Source: Corynebacterium amycolatum (GTDB taxonomy: Bacteria; Actinomycetota; Actinomycetes; Mycobacteriales; Mycobacteriaceae). From it: 64,000 nt of DNA. Location of the stretch: the NCBI RefSeq assembly GCF_016889425.1, contig NZ_CP069513.1, positions 372,001 to 436,000 of the forward strand. The letters are read 5' to 3'. This document shows positions 45,874-54,829 of the stretch, piece by piece. Made by a program: the position numbers and the translations under genes. The first letter of the stretch is position 1. The number at the start of each line of letters is the position of its first letter. The notes under the pieces were generated by a model, which had not been told where the DNA came from, did no database searches, and saw only the letters and a program-made list of their open reading frames with translations.

Positions 45874-46628
45874 TTCAACGCACCTCGCACGAGATCAGTA
45901 ATCTGCTGCGCATCGATGAATTCACCGGGACGAATGGTCGCCACCGTGCCATCGGCCTTAAACACCACGGTAATGGGCACAACTCGCGGTAGATTCAACG
46001 CTGGTCCGACCACATCGACCGTGTCCGAGTAGGTCGGTAGATTCACTCCGATTTCCTGCAGGAGGGCCTGGCCACGCCCCGCCTCGCGAGCCGCATGCAC
46101 CGTCACCACCTGCACATCTGGGTTGTCCTTGCCCCATTGCTCGATAAGCGGCAGCTCTTGGCGACACGGCGCACAGTTCCATGCCCAGACATTAAGCACG
46201 GTTGGCTTGCCCTCGACGACCTGGCCCATGTCTACCAGTTCCGCTTGGCCGACCTCGTTGCTCTGATCCGCTGAGTCTCCCGACTCTGCCAACAGCGGCA
46301 AGCGCACACCGGCCAGCGAGCCACTACCCGCTACCGCCGCGATCTCGTCCTTCGACATCGCTGGCGCCGCCGATGCGCTATCCACCTCATCATCACTGCC
46401 GGTGCCACCATTATCAGCACCATTCGCACCGGCACTCACACCAGCTCCAGTCCCACCACCGTCGGCCTCGTCATTGCCACCAGTGGTATTCACAATCGCG
46501 AAAACCACCAGCCCCACAATGCTAATCCCCGCGATGAGCAGCGTAATCAGCGATGCCGAACGGTTAACGTCCGCCTGCCAATCCCCAATGTGGCCACCAT
46601 TGTGACTACGACCGCCCTGCTCATTCAC
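45870..46628 (-). CDS. TlpA-like membrane thioredoxin
   Basis: 252 residues: a hydrophilic N-terminus, one membrane helix (about 27-45), a Gly/Asp/Ala-rich linker, then a thioredoxin fold with active site WAWNCAPCRQELPLIEQW and VDVVGPALNLPRVVPITVVF containing the cis-Pro. A reductase for extracytoplasmic thiols such as apocytochrome c, judging from the family. The GTG at 46628 has a GAGGAG site 8 bases ahead, deciding it against the longer frame to 46724, which overlaps nth. Confidence 0.87.
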   Translation of the reverse strand: MNEQGGRSHNGGHIGDWQADVNRSASLITLLIAGISIVGLVVFAIVNTTGGNDEADGGGTGAGVSAGANGADNGGTGSDDEVDSASAAPAMSKDEIAAVAGSGSLAGVRLPLLAESGDSADQSNEVGQAELVDMGQVVEGKPTVLNVWAWNCAPCRQELPLIEQWGKDNPDVQVVTVHAAREAGRGQALLQEIGVNLPTYSDTVDVVGPALNLPRVVPITVVFKADGTVATIRPGEFIDAQQITDLVRGALK

Positions 46629-46644
46629 GAAAAGTGCTCCTCGA

Positions 46645-47592
46645 CTAGTCCTGTGCCGCTGTGGTGTTGTGCGCGCTATCCCCGTCGTCAAGCGCGGAAA
46701 GTTCCTCCCCACTGTAGCCGTCATTAAGACCGGCCAGGTAGAGAAGCCATTCCCTGTCGTCTGACTTAATCAACTTCTCCGCCGTCTCCGGCTCCGCCGG
46801 ACCCGCGACGCCATACGACGGGCAATCCGCCGCCAAGAAGCACGCCCCGCACGCCGCCCGGCGCGAATGGCACACCCTCCGACCGTGGAAAATCAGCCGG
46901 TGCGAAAACCACGTCCACTCCGCGCGCGGCAGCACCTCCATCATCTCGTGCTCCACGCGCACCGGATCTTCCTGCTCCGTGAGGCCCATGCGCCGCACCA
47001 GACGCCCAAAATGCGTATCGACCGTCAACCCCGGCACTCCAAAAGCATTCCCCAGCACCACATTTGCTGTCTTTCGCCCTACGCCCGGCAGCTTCACCAG
47101 CTCCTCCAACGTGCCCGGGACCTCGCCGCCGTGCTGCTCCATCACGCCCTGGGCAAAGCCGATGATGTTCGCGGCCTTATTCCTATAAAAACCCGTCGGC
47201 CGAACGAGCTCCTCGACCTCCTCCTGATTCGCAACCGCCAAATCGGCCGGGCTGGGGAACTTAGCGAACAGCGCCGGCGTGGTCATATTCACCCGCGCAT
47301 CCGTGCACTGCGCCGACAGAATCGTCGCCACCGCGAGCTCATACGGATTACGAAAGTCCAGCTCACAGTGCGCATTCGGGTACGCCACCGCCAGCGTGCG
47401 GTTAATCCGCCGCGCACGCCGCACCATGCCCAGACGCGTCTCTTTCCCCCGCGCCGCCGGATGCGCCCCCACCGCCCGACGCTTCTTCGACGTCAGGGAT
47501 CCCTGCGGGTGTGTGGGTTGGAGTTTGCTCGTCGCCTGGTGCTTGCTTATCTGGTGCTTGCTTATCGACGATGCCCTGCCGGTCGTATCCAT
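46645..47592 (-). CDS. nth: Endonuclease III
   Basis: 315 residues. HhH-GPD glycosylase/AP lyase: [17 protein letters not shown] with the catalytic Lys, [13 protein letters not shown] with the catalytic Asp, and the 4Fe-4S cluster loop C-x6-C-x2-C-x5-C in [17 protein letters not shown]. Removes oxidised pyrimidines. The ATG at 47592 leaves about 55 basic, poorly conserved residues before [17 protein letters not shown], so an inner start is possible. Ends 17 bases before the TlpA start. Confidence 0.92.
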   Translation of the reverse strand: MDTTGRASSISKHQISKHQATSKLQPTHPQGSLTSKKRRAVGAHPAARGKETRLGMVRRARRINRTLAVAYPNAHCELDFRNPYELAVATILSAQCTDARVNMTTPALFAKFPSPADLAVANQEEVEELVRPTGFYRNKAANIIGFAQGVMEQHGGEVPGTLEELVKLPGVGRKTANVVLGNAFGVPGLTVDTHFGRLVRRMGLTEQEDPVRVEHEMMEVLPRAEWTWFSHRLIFHGRRVCHSRRAACGACFLAADCPSYGVAGPAEPETAEKLIKSDDREWLLYLAGLNDGYSGEELSALDDGDSAHNTTAAQD

Positions 47593-48100
47593 GGTCGTAG
47601 TGTATCGGCTACCCCGGATTGCAATTCGCGTGCGCACCTTTTCGTCATACCTTTCGCGGACGGGATCCTTAGGTTCACCAGAGATGCGGATGCAATCAGT
47701 TGAAGCTCGGGCGCAATCGGTCAGAAAAGTCGAAAAGGTCACGTCCAACCACAACTTAGAACACCGTTAGCTCATTGCTATTTAGAAATACACAGTTCAG
47801 CGGCTTTTCACCAGAATTCCCCACAGACGCAGTGGCTCTTTTGCTACAGTGGTGTTTATCACATCTTGGTGACGGCGTAGTTTTTGGGATGCATCTATAG
47901 AGGCGATTTTGTCGTGAAATTTGTCCAGGGATGAACCTGCCTTGAAAGCTGGCAGCGGCGTTACCGGGAAAGACCGAAAGTAGTGGGACGGGGCAGCTTC
48001 TCTTCCCGTTTGACCACTGCAATCTGTAGTCGAGTGTTAATTTGGTGGCCGCTGGCCTGTATTTACGGTGGTTAGTGGCCCAAGACAGGAGAATTTTACC
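47593..48100. promoter_or_regulatory. Divergent region nth/glxR with a possible GlxR site
   Basis: 508 bases without a supported gene, holding both promoters. At 47848-47863 AGTGG-N6-TCACA matches 8 of 10 defined bases of the GlxR/CRP consensus TGTGA-N6-TCACA, which would allow autoregulation as known for glxR in C. glutamicum. The left half is weak. Confidence 0.35.
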
Positions 48101-48784
48101 GTGGATGACGTCAAGGAGATTCTCTCCCGGGCCGGTGTATTTCAGGGAGTCGACCAGGAGGCTGTGCAGGCCTTGCTCGGTGAGCTCGAGACGGTTCGCT
48201 TCCCGCGTGGAACCACCATCTTCAATGAGGGTGAGCCGGGCGATCGGCTCTACATCATTATTGATGGCAAGGTGAAGCTGGCTCGTCGCTCAGCTGACGG
48301 TCGTGAAAACCTGTTGACCATTATGGGCCCATCCGACATGTTCGGCGAGCTCTCCATCTTCGACCCGGGTCCACGCACCTCTTCGGCGGTCTGCGTCACC
48401 GAGGTTTCCGCCGCATCCATGAGCGCTGATCAGCTGCAGGAATGGGTCGGGTCACACCCGGATGTTCCGGCACAGCTGCTGCGCATGCTGGCCCGCCGCT
48501 TGCGTCGCACCAACAATTCGCTGGCTGATCTCATCTTCACCGACGTCCCAGGTCGCGTGGCTAAGTCCCTGCTTCAGCTGGCTAATCGCTTCGGTGTTCA
48601 GGAGGGTTCTGCTCTCCGTGTGAACCATGACCTGACCCAGGAGGAAATCGCACAGCTCGTCGGCGCCTCCCGAGAGACCGTTAACAAGGCTCTTGCAGAG
48701 TTCGCCCACCGCGGCTGGATTCGCCTTGAGGGCAAGTCCGTGCTCATCTCCGATACGGAGCGTTTGGCCCGACGCGCACGCTAA
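48101..48784 (+). CDS. glxR: cAMP receptor-type global regulator GlxR
   Basis: 227 residues, the size of C. glutamicum GlxR. A cyclic nucleotide-binding domain (about 20-125) contains [20 protein letters not shown] and the phosphate-binding cassette [17 protein letters not shown]; a C-terminal winged HTH contains [24 protein letters not shown]. Start GTG 48101 has AGGAG 11 bases before it. It controls central carbon metabolism and respiration in relatives when bound to cAMP made by CyaB. The frame upstream to 48068 is leader. Confidence 0.94.
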   Translation: MDDVKEILSRAGVFQGVDQEAVQALLGELETVRFPRGTTIFNEGEPGDRLYIIIDGKVKLARRSADGRENLLTIMGPSDMFGELSIFDPGPRTSSAVCVTEVSAASMSADQLQEWVGSHPDVPAQLLRMLARRLRRTNNSLADLIFTDVPGRVAKSLLQLANRFGVQEGSALRVNHDLTQEEIAQLVGASRETVNKALAEFAHRGWIRLEGKSVLISDTERLARRAR

Positions 48785-48992
48785 CTTGTGGCGCTTGTGG
48801 CGTTTGCGGCGTTTGCGGAGCTGCCCAAACGACTCACATCCCGCAGCCTCTGCTTTTGGTTCCTCGGTTCCCGTAGGAGCACATAAAACGCATGAGGCTC
48901 GCGGGATTTTTGTTGTCTTCCCCGCTTGGCCTGGCATGCTGGCCTGGCATGCCAGCCCCACCCCACCGGCCGAATTATGGCCAATTTTGGCG

Positions 48993-49168
48993 CACTTATC
49001 GATGCTTCCCGTCGATGCTTCCCGCTTTTCTGCCACTCATCGACGCATTCCCGGCACCTATCGATGCACCATTCACCGATTTCTCCCCGCATCAATCACT
49101 TGTCGATGCGCTGTTCACTTATGCGTGCGCTATAGCTCATCGACAAGTGGATACCTCATCGATAAGTG
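48993..49168. repeat. Nested inverted repeats of CACTT(A/G)TCGATG
   Basis: CACTTATCGATG (48993-49004) is matched by its exact complement at 49157-49168, and CACTTGTCGATG (49097-49108) by its complement at 49138-49149, nested inside. Further TCGATG or TCGACG units occur between (49012, 49039, 49061). Lies in the glxR/MBL convergent spacer (48785-49365), which holds no gene. Confidence 0.75.
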
Positions 49169-49218
49169 ATTGAGCTGACCCCCCCCCACAACGCACCCCA
49201 ACCAGCACTAGCCCAAAC

Positions 49219-49262
49219 AAAAAGCGCGCAACCTGCACAACTGCAGGTCACACGCCCTTTTT
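49219..49262. terminator. Two-way terminator between glxR and the MBL gene
   Basis: Core arms ACCTGCA (49231-49237) and TGCAGGT (49242-49248) with a CAAC loop, flanked outside by A5 (49219-49223) and T5 (49258-49262), so it can act on both strands. Downstream, 49275-49335 carries imperfect direct repeats of CAACCCAAGCTC-ACCT.GGACCA. Confidence 0.65.
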
Positions 49263-49365
49263 CAAGCGACAACCCAAGCCCAAGCTCTACCTAGGACCAA
49301 CCCAAGCTCAACCTGGGACCACCCCAGCCCAGCAACCGGCCGAAGCCGAAGCCAAAGCCCAGCAA

Positions 49366-50181
49366 CTACTCCCCGTGATCGCGCAGGTAGCGCAGGGTCA
49401 CACGAGTCGACTGCTCAGCAGCATGACGCAGCACCGGATCGACATCGGTGTAAATCTCATCCACAATCTGGTCGACCGTAGCCTCGTCGCCCAGCTTGGC
49501 AACGGCGTCCTTCACCTGCTGCAGGCGCAGCTTACGACGCTCAATGTACTTCTGCGTCATTACAGTGATGTCCGGCAGGTCAGCACCATGACCGGGCAGC
49601 AGACGTACGCCCTTGCCGCGCGTATCCAGCATTTCCAGGGTTTCCATGTACTTACCCAGGTCGCCGTCGGTCTCAGAGATCATAGTCGTGTGGCGGCCAG
49701 CGATTGTGTCACCGGTAACGATACCTTCAACATCATCCTCGCCATCACCAGTGTGGATGAAGTAGCAGACAGAATCAGCGGTGTGACCAGGGGTTGCCAC
49801 GACCTCAATCTGCGGAGTCACTCCGTCGAGGACGATACGTTCGCCGTCGACAAGCGGATCCTGACCTCCCGCACAGTACTGAGACTCCAGCTCTCGAATC
49901 GGCGCGCCGGTGAGCTGGCGGAAACGCGCGGCGCCATCAGCATGGTCGCCATGACGGTGCGTCAGCAGAATCAACGCGACGTCACCGGCATAACGCTGGA
50001 GGACGTTCAGGTGTCCCTCGTCCTCCGGACCCGGATCGATGACAATGCTGCGGCTATCCCCCTCAGCCTTAATAACGTAGGAGTTCGTACCTTCCAGCGA
50101 AGAGTAGCTGGGATTCGGGCACAGAACGACGCCCACAGACTGAGAAATCTGACGCAGTTGGCTATACGCAGGATGCTCCAT
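49366..50181 (-). CDS. Metallo-beta-lactamase fold hydrolase
   Basis: 271 residues. The zinc motif is LLTHRHGDHADGA, with IVIDPGPED before it, GHTADSVC and GDTIAGRHT after, and LPGHGADLPDI. Groups with Rv3677c/LACTB2-like hydrolases. The ATG at 50181 starts the conserved protein (MEHPAYSQLRQ) behind GAGG; the longer frame to 50307 overlaps nothing useful. Substrate unknown. Upstream RidA and DUF4177 genes probably share its transcript. Confidence 0.87.
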   Translation of the reverse strand: MEHPAYSQLRQISQSVGVVLCPNPSYSSLEGTNSYVIKAEGDSRSIVIDPGPEDEGHLNVLQRYAGDVALILLTHRHGDHADGAARFRQLTGAPIRELESQYCAGGQDPLVDGERIVLDGVTPQIEVVATPGHTADSVCYFIHTGDGEDDVEGIVTGDTIAGRHTTMISETDGDLGKYMETLEMLDTRGKGVRLLPGHGADLPDITVMTQKYIERRKLRLQQVKDAVAKLGDEATVDQIVDEIYTDVDPVLRHAAEQSTRVTLRYLRDHGE

Positions 50182-50316
50182 GTCCTCTATCCTACGTGGT
50201 TGCGCAATCCGGGGAGCGCGCCACGTCCTCCAAATCGACTCATTTGGGTGTAAGCACGCTTCACGACGCCCCGGAGAACGCAACATCCTCGCTGCTTGCA
50301 GCAGCAAATACAGCAG

Positions 50317-50793
50317 CTACTGAGCTACTTCAACGATGATTTCTACTTCCACGGGAGCGTCCAGCGGAAGCTGATTTACACCCACTGCCGAGCGAGCGTG
50401 CTGGCCGCGCTCTCCGAAGACGTCGCCGAAGAGCTCCGAGGCTCCGTTGATAACGCCCGGCTGACCAGTGAATCCGGCGGCGGAATTGACGAAGCCGACG
50501 ACCTTCACGATGCGGGTGACATTGTCGAGACCAACCTCGGCATCGACTGCGGCCAAAGCGTTAAGGGCGCAGGTGCGGGCGGCCTCCTTAGCCCCCTCAG
50601 CAGTGACCTCTGCGCCGACGTGGCCGACGTGGGTGAGCTCGCCGTTAACGAATGGGAGCTGACCGGAAGTGAAAACAAGGTTGCCCGTGCGCGTTGCGGG
50701 TACGTAGGCCGCAACTGGCGCGGCAACGGCAGGCAGGGTAAGCCCCAGGTCCCTGAGGGCCTGGGAAGGAGTGCGAGATTCAGAGTTACTCAT
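50317..50793 (-). CDS. RidA family protein
   Basis: 158 residues, YjgF/RidA trimer fold: GNLVFTSGQLPFVNGELTHVGHVG at the start, ARTCALNALAAVDAEVGLDNVTRIVKVVGFVNS in the middle and VGVNQLPLDAPVEVEIIVEVA at the end. The active-site Arg of canonical RidA (R105 in E. coli) is replaced in the ..HARSAVGVNQLP region by a different arrangement, so imine deaminase activity is not assured. Position matches Rv3678c. Confidence 0.88.
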   Translation of the reverse strand: MSNSESRTPSQALRDLGLTLPAVAAPVAAYVPATRTGNLVFTSGQLPFVNGELTHVGHVGAEVTAEGAKEAARTCALNALAAVDAEVGLDNVTRIVKVVGFVNSAAGFTGQPGVINGASELFGDVFGERGQHARSAVGVNQLPLDAPVEVEIIVEVAQ

Positions 50794-50837
50794 TTAAGTT
50801 AAGCCTTTCCACGGCGACTAGGGCCGGACGAATAAAG

Positions 50838-50999
50838 TTAGTCAGCCTTTGGGCGCTTGAAGTAACCAACGTGGTTTTCGCCGGTCGGGCCGGGGAGAAC
50901 GGTGACGAGTTCCCAGCCGTCCTCACCAAAGTTGTCCAGGATGGCCTTGGTGTTGTGAATGAGCAGCGGTGCGGTGAAGTATTCCCATTTAGTAGTCAT
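50838..50999 (-). CDS. DUF4177 small protein
   Basis: 53 residues: MTTKWEYFTAPLL at the start, NFGEDGWELVTVLPG in the middle and YFKRPKAD at the end, the standard DUF4177 pattern (WEY...GWELV). Lies 44 bases before RidA in the same direction, as in mycobacteria (Rv3678A). Function unknown. Confidence 0.88.
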   Translation of the reverse strand: MTTKWEYFTAPLLIHNTKAILDNFGEDGWELVTVLPGPTGENHVGYFKRPKAD

Positions 51000-51070
51000 G
51001 GGAGCTACTTTATCTGTCCCCCAGCCTCGCGCGCTGGGGGTTCAGTTTTACTTCGGTCTAAGTTGGGTTT

Positions 51071-51433
51071 TTACTTAGCCAGCTTTGCCTTGCGCTGAGC
51101 TGCGTACTGCTCAGCGTAGAAGTCGGCCCACGAAGTAATTTCCGGGTGCTCGCGCAGCATTGCGCGGCGCTGACGCTCGGTCAGACCACCCCAGACGCCG
51201 AACTCGACGCGGTTATCCAGAGCGTCGGCACGGCACTGCAGAACCACTGGGCAGTGGCGGCAGATAACGGCGGCTTCGCGCTGTGCGGCGCCGCGAACGA
51301 ACAACTTATCCGGGTCAATATCGCGACACTTAGCGCGCGGGACCCACTCCTGGCGATCGCGGAAGCTCTCTACACCGAGCTCGTATTCTGGCGTAGTAGC
51401 AGTGCGGTTGCGATCTGGAATCGTGGCGGTCAT
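51071..51433 (-). CDS. whcA: WhiB-family Fe-S regulator (WhcA/WhiB4-like)
   Basis: 120 residues. The four cluster cysteines lie in AKCRDID, VICRHC and VLQC, followed by the GVWGG turn and a basic tail (ERQRRAML). A GAGGAGG site five bases before ATG 51433 decides the start against 51481. WhiB proteins hold a redox-sensitive 4Fe-4S cluster and bind sigma factor. Position beside a PonA2-type PBP matches C. glutamicum whcA and Rv3681c whiB4, regulators of the oxidative stress response. The 378-base divergent region to the PBP gene holds no other feature I can see. Confidence 0.9.
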   Translation of the reverse strand: MTATIPDRNRTATTPEYELGVESFRDRQEWVPRAKCRDIDPDKLFVRGAAQREAAVICRHCPVVLQCRADALDNRVEFGVWGGLTERQRRAMLREHPEITSWADFYAEQYAAQRKAKLAK

Positions 51434-51811
51434 TGTAGCCTCCTCGTGCCTGCGATTTTCGTTATTTCGAAATAGTTTCAACTAAATAGTGCTGAAATTT
51501 TGTTGTAAGTCTATTCACACCACCCAAATAATGTCGATTGGGTCACACTAGGAGGGTGGACGTGGCGCAGCTCTAAATATAACGATGCAGGTGGGGCAAC
51601 TTTTTCCAACAAAAGCACGGGGGTGATTTGCGTCACTATGAAAATCTTTTTCCGGAAACTACTACACGACGAGTTGCGCGGTGTTGTAAAGGCATTCGTA
51701 GCGCCCCTCCCCGCTCGCCAGGCGTTTTACTGGACTCCCCGGGCATGTCACTAGGTGGATTTTCGAAAACCTACTTCGGCTCAATCCGCCCTACCTTGTA
51801 GTGTGATTGCT

Positions 51812-54211
51812 GTGAATAAAGGTTCGACGCTGTTCAAGCTCTCCGTTGCCACTGTGTTGGCAGCGTTGATTATGGCCAGCGCCCTCTTTCCTCTTGTGGG
51901 CGGCTCGGCCTACCTCGTTGCGCGCACGGCTGATGAATTCGCGTCGGCGTCGCGGTCGGTGATTTCTAAGGACGCACCAGGGGTCACCACTATTACGGAT
52001 CGTAATGATCAGCCAATTGCGTGGCTCTATGATCAGAGGCGGGTTAATGTGCCGTCGGAACGCATCTCGCCAGCTATGAAGGACGCACTGGTCAGCGTGG
52101 AGGATAGGCGCTTTTATGAGCACTCTGGTGTGGACTGGAAGGGTACTGCTCGTGCGGCGGTAAAGAACTTCATGTCTCAGTCGGTGCAGGAAGGCGCCTC
52201 CACGATTGAGCAGCAGTTGATTAAGAACCACACGCTGCTCGTGGACGCGCAGTCGGAGTCGGAGCGCCGCGCTGCTACTGCCACGGATTATGGCCGCAAG
52301 ATCCGCGAGATTCGCATCGCGTTGGATCTGGAAGATGAGCTGACGAAAGACGAGATTCTGACCAAGTATTTAAACTTGGTCCCCTTCGGCAATGGCGCTT
52401 TCGGCGTGGAAGCTGCAGCTCAGACCTACTTCGGCATTCCCGCGTCCGATCTGAATGTCCCGCAGGCCGCTCTGCTCGCGGGCATGGTTCAGCAGTCGTC
52501 CGGGCTCGATCCGTATACAAATCCGGAAGGTGCGCATGCACGGCGTAACGACGTGCTTGCGGCTATGGAATCCACGGGGGCAATTGGCCCGCAGGAGGCT
52601 CAGGACGCCAAGGCGGCTGATCTCGGTATTCTTCCGGAGCCTCAGCGCCTGCCGCAGGGTTGCATCGCGGCGGGCGATCGCGGTTTCTTCTGTGACTATG
52701 TGGTCTCCTACCTGGAGAACCACGGTATTGATGCCGAAAAGCTGAAGCGCGGTGGCTTCCATGTGAAGACCACACTGGACCCGCGTGTGCAGGACAGCGT
52801 GCAGGAGTCTCTGCGTCAGCAGGCGTCACCGACTGCGGATGGCGCAGCTGAGGTTATGAGTTTGCTTGAGCCTGGGGATGACTCCAGGAGGTTGCTCGCG
52901 ATGGCGTCGTCACGCGTATACGGCCTCGATGCGGAGCAAATGCAGACCGTGCAGCCGCAGCCATTTACGCCGGTAGGCAATGGCGCGGGCTCGATTTTTA
53001 AGATTTTCGCGGCAACGTCGGCGGTGGAAAAGGGGCTGGGTATTGATACCCACTTCCCGGTGCCGCGTCGTTATGAGGCCTCCGGGCTGGGCACCGGTGG
53101 CGCAGAGGGCTGCCCGCCGGGCCTGTACTGCGTGGAGAACGTAGGCAGTTTCCCGCCGTCGATGTCACTGCGTGAGACGCTCGCGCGATCACCGAATACT
53201 CCTTTTATTCAGATTTCGGAGCTGGTCGGCGTTGATGGCGTGATGGACATGGCAGTACGCCTGGGCATGCGCTCATACACGGAGCCGGGCAGTTTTGATG
53301 GTGAGTCCTCGGTGGCGGACTATGTCTCGGAGCACAAGCTCGGCTCGTTCGTGCTGGGTCCAACGTCGGTGAATAACCTTGAGCTGTCCAATGTCGCTGC
53401 CACCCTGGCCAGCAATGGCCGCTGGTGCGAGCCCTCTCCAATTGAGTCCATCACGGACTCCAAGGGCAATGCGGTCAAGCTGAATGTGCCACCGTGCGAG
53501 CAGGCGGTGGAGCCGGGGGTTGCGCACGCAATCGCTAATGCGCTCAGCAATGATGCCACCGATGGCACTGCGAAGGATGCCGCGAAAGAGCTGAATTGGG
53601 ACGGCCCAGTCGCGGCTAAGACCGGTACCACCGAGTCGAACCAGTCCGCGGCATTCCTGGGCTTCACCGGCGGTCTGGCCGGATCGGTGTACGCCTACAA
53701 CGACACCCCGACTGTCACGGAGCTGTGCACGTCACCGCTGCGGCAGTGCCCAAGCGGCAACCTCTTTGGTGGTCGTGAGCCCGCGCGGACATGGTTTGGT
53801 GCAGTCGGCCCGGTTATCGAGGACTATGGCGGAAAGAACCTTCCCCCATTGGATTCGGACTACGGCCTGGGCACCTCTATCACCCAAATGCCGAATGTGG
53901 TGGGCATGCAGAAGGCCGAGGCTCGGGAGACCCTTAAGAAGGCTGGCTACAAGGTAGAGGAACGCACGGTGTCCCGCACGGGTGAGTCGCGCGGAATCGT
54001 GGTCGGGCTGGATCAGCCGCCACTACTTCTTAAGGGTGGCACCGTCACAATCCGCGTGGCCGATGGCACCCGTCGTCCGACCCCGCCACCAGCGCCGTCG
54101 CCGCGACCGGAGTCGACGACGCCCCGGCCGGATCCACTACCGCAGTTCCCTCGCCCGAACACTCCACCGGCGCCGAGCTTGCGGGATTTGATTCCGCTGC
54201 TGCCGTTCTAA
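51812..54211 (+). CDS. Class A penicillin-binding protein with one PASTA domain (PonA2-type)
   Basis: 799 residues. One membrane helix (about 9-35), a GT51 transglycosylase domain (SVEDRRFYEHSGVDWKGTARA with catalytic Glu; EGASTIEQQLIKN), a transpeptidase domain with SxxK as SIFK, SxN as SPN, and KTG in AAKTGTTES, then one PASTA domain (MPNVVGMQKAEARETLKKAG) and a Pro-rich tail. Polymerises and cross-links peptidoglycan. GTG 51812 is preferred because MNKGSTLFKLS starts a normal signal-anchor; ATG 51755 is possible. No good ribosome site for either. Confidence 0.92.
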   Translation: MNKGSTLFKLSVATVLAALIMASALFPLVGGSAYLVARTADEFASASRSVISKDAPGVTTITDRNDQPIAWLYDQRRVNVPSERISPAMKDALVSVEDRRFYEHSGVDWKGTARAAVKNFMSQSVQEGASTIEQQLIKNHTLLVDAQSESERRAATATDYGRKIREIRIALDLEDELTKDEILTKYLNLVPFGNGAFGVEAAAQTYFGIPASDLNVPQAALLAGMVQQSSGLDPYTNPEGAHARRNDVLAAMESTGAIGPQEAQDAKAADLGILPEPQRLPQGCIAAGDRGFFCDYVVSYLENHGIDAEKLKRGGFHVKTTLDPRVQDSVQESLRQQASPTADGAAEVMSLLEPGDDSRRLLAMASSRVYGLDAEQMQTVQPQPFTPVGNGAGSIFKIFAATSAVEKGLGIDTHFPVPRRYEASGLGTGGAEGCPPGLYCVENVGSFPPSMSLRETLARSPNTPFIQISELVGVDGVMDMAVRLGMRSYTEPGSFDGESSVADYVSEHKLGSFVLGPTSVNNLELSNVAATLASNGRWCEPSPIESITDSKGNAVKLNVPPCEQAVEPGVAHAIANALSNDATDGTAKDAAKELNWDGPVAAKTGTTESNQSAAFLGFTGGLAGSVYAYNDTPTVTELCTSPLRQCPSGNLFGGREPARTWFGAVGPVIEDYGGKNLPPLDSDYGLGTSITQMPNVVGMQKAEARETLKKAGYKVEERTVSRTGESRGIVVGLDQPPLLLKGGTVTIRVADGTRRPTPPPAPSPRPESTTPRPDPLPQFPRPNTPPAPSLRDLIPLLPF

Positions 54212-54264
54212 AAGCTGCCGTTATCGAAGCTACGGTTCTAGAAGCTGCCGGTTTAAAAAAAATG

Positions 54265-54295
54265 GCCGCGGCAACTTGCTAAAAGTCACCGCGGC
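54265..54295 (-). terminator. Terminator of the YqeY gene
   Basis: Arms GCCGCGG and CCGCGGC with an inner ACT/AGT pair; on the minus strand it is followed by an eight-T run (54255-54262 complement), separated by CA. It may also slow the convergent PBP transcript. Short direct repeats GAAGCTGCCG lie at 54212-54250. Confidence 0.85.
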
Positions 54296-54328
54296 ACTGA
54301 AACACTGAAGGAACCCCGAGAGGTCGCG

Positions 54329-54790
54329 CTAGCCCTGCAGGGCAGCCTTAACGGCCTCGGAGAGCCGCTTGCCATCGACCTGGCCAGCGGCCTTTTCCTT
54401 TGCCACCTTCATAACCTGCCCCATAATCTTCATGCTCGGCGCGTCATCGCCAGCAACCTCGGCCACGGATTCTGCGACGAGGTTCTTCACAGCGTCGTCG
54501 TCAAGCTGTTCCGGCTGGTAGCGGGCGAAAACCTCTGCTTCGGCGAGCTCGGCGTCGGCAAGTTCCTGGCGGCCGTTCTCGGCGTACATCTCAGCGGACT
54601 CGCGACGCTTCTTGACCTCCCGCTCAATCACACGCAGCACTTCTTCATCGGTGAGCTCGTGCTTGGAGCCGGAGACCTCCTCGGTCTGGATGGCGGCCTT
54701 CAGCATGCGCAGCGCCGCAACGGTTTCCTTGTCGCGGGCCTTCATTGCGGCGGTCATATCGGAGACAATTGTGTTCTTCAGTTCACTCAT
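54329..54790 (-). CDS. GatB/YqeY domain protein
   Basis: 153 residues. MSELKNTIVSDMTAAMKARDKETV is the standard YqeY start, followed by ALRMLKAAIQ, VLRVIEREVKKRRESAEMY, YQPEQLDDD and GQVMKVAKEKAAGQVDGKRLSEAV. The domain is that of the GatB C-terminus and is thought to bind tRNA-like substrates; its role is unclear. Divergent from the metallophosphoesterase gene with a 39-base gap. Confidence 0.92.
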   Translation of the reverse strand: MSELKNTIVSDMTAAMKARDKETVAALRMLKAAIQTEEVSGSKHELTDEEVLRVIEREVKKRRESAEMYAENGRQELADAELAEAEVFARYQPEQLDDDAVKNLVAESVAEVAGDDAPSMKIMGQVMKVAKEKAAGQVDGKRLSEAVKAALQG

Positions 54791-54829
54791 ACGCCCTAGA
54801 TTACCGCTGTAGTTGATAGTGTCTCTGTC

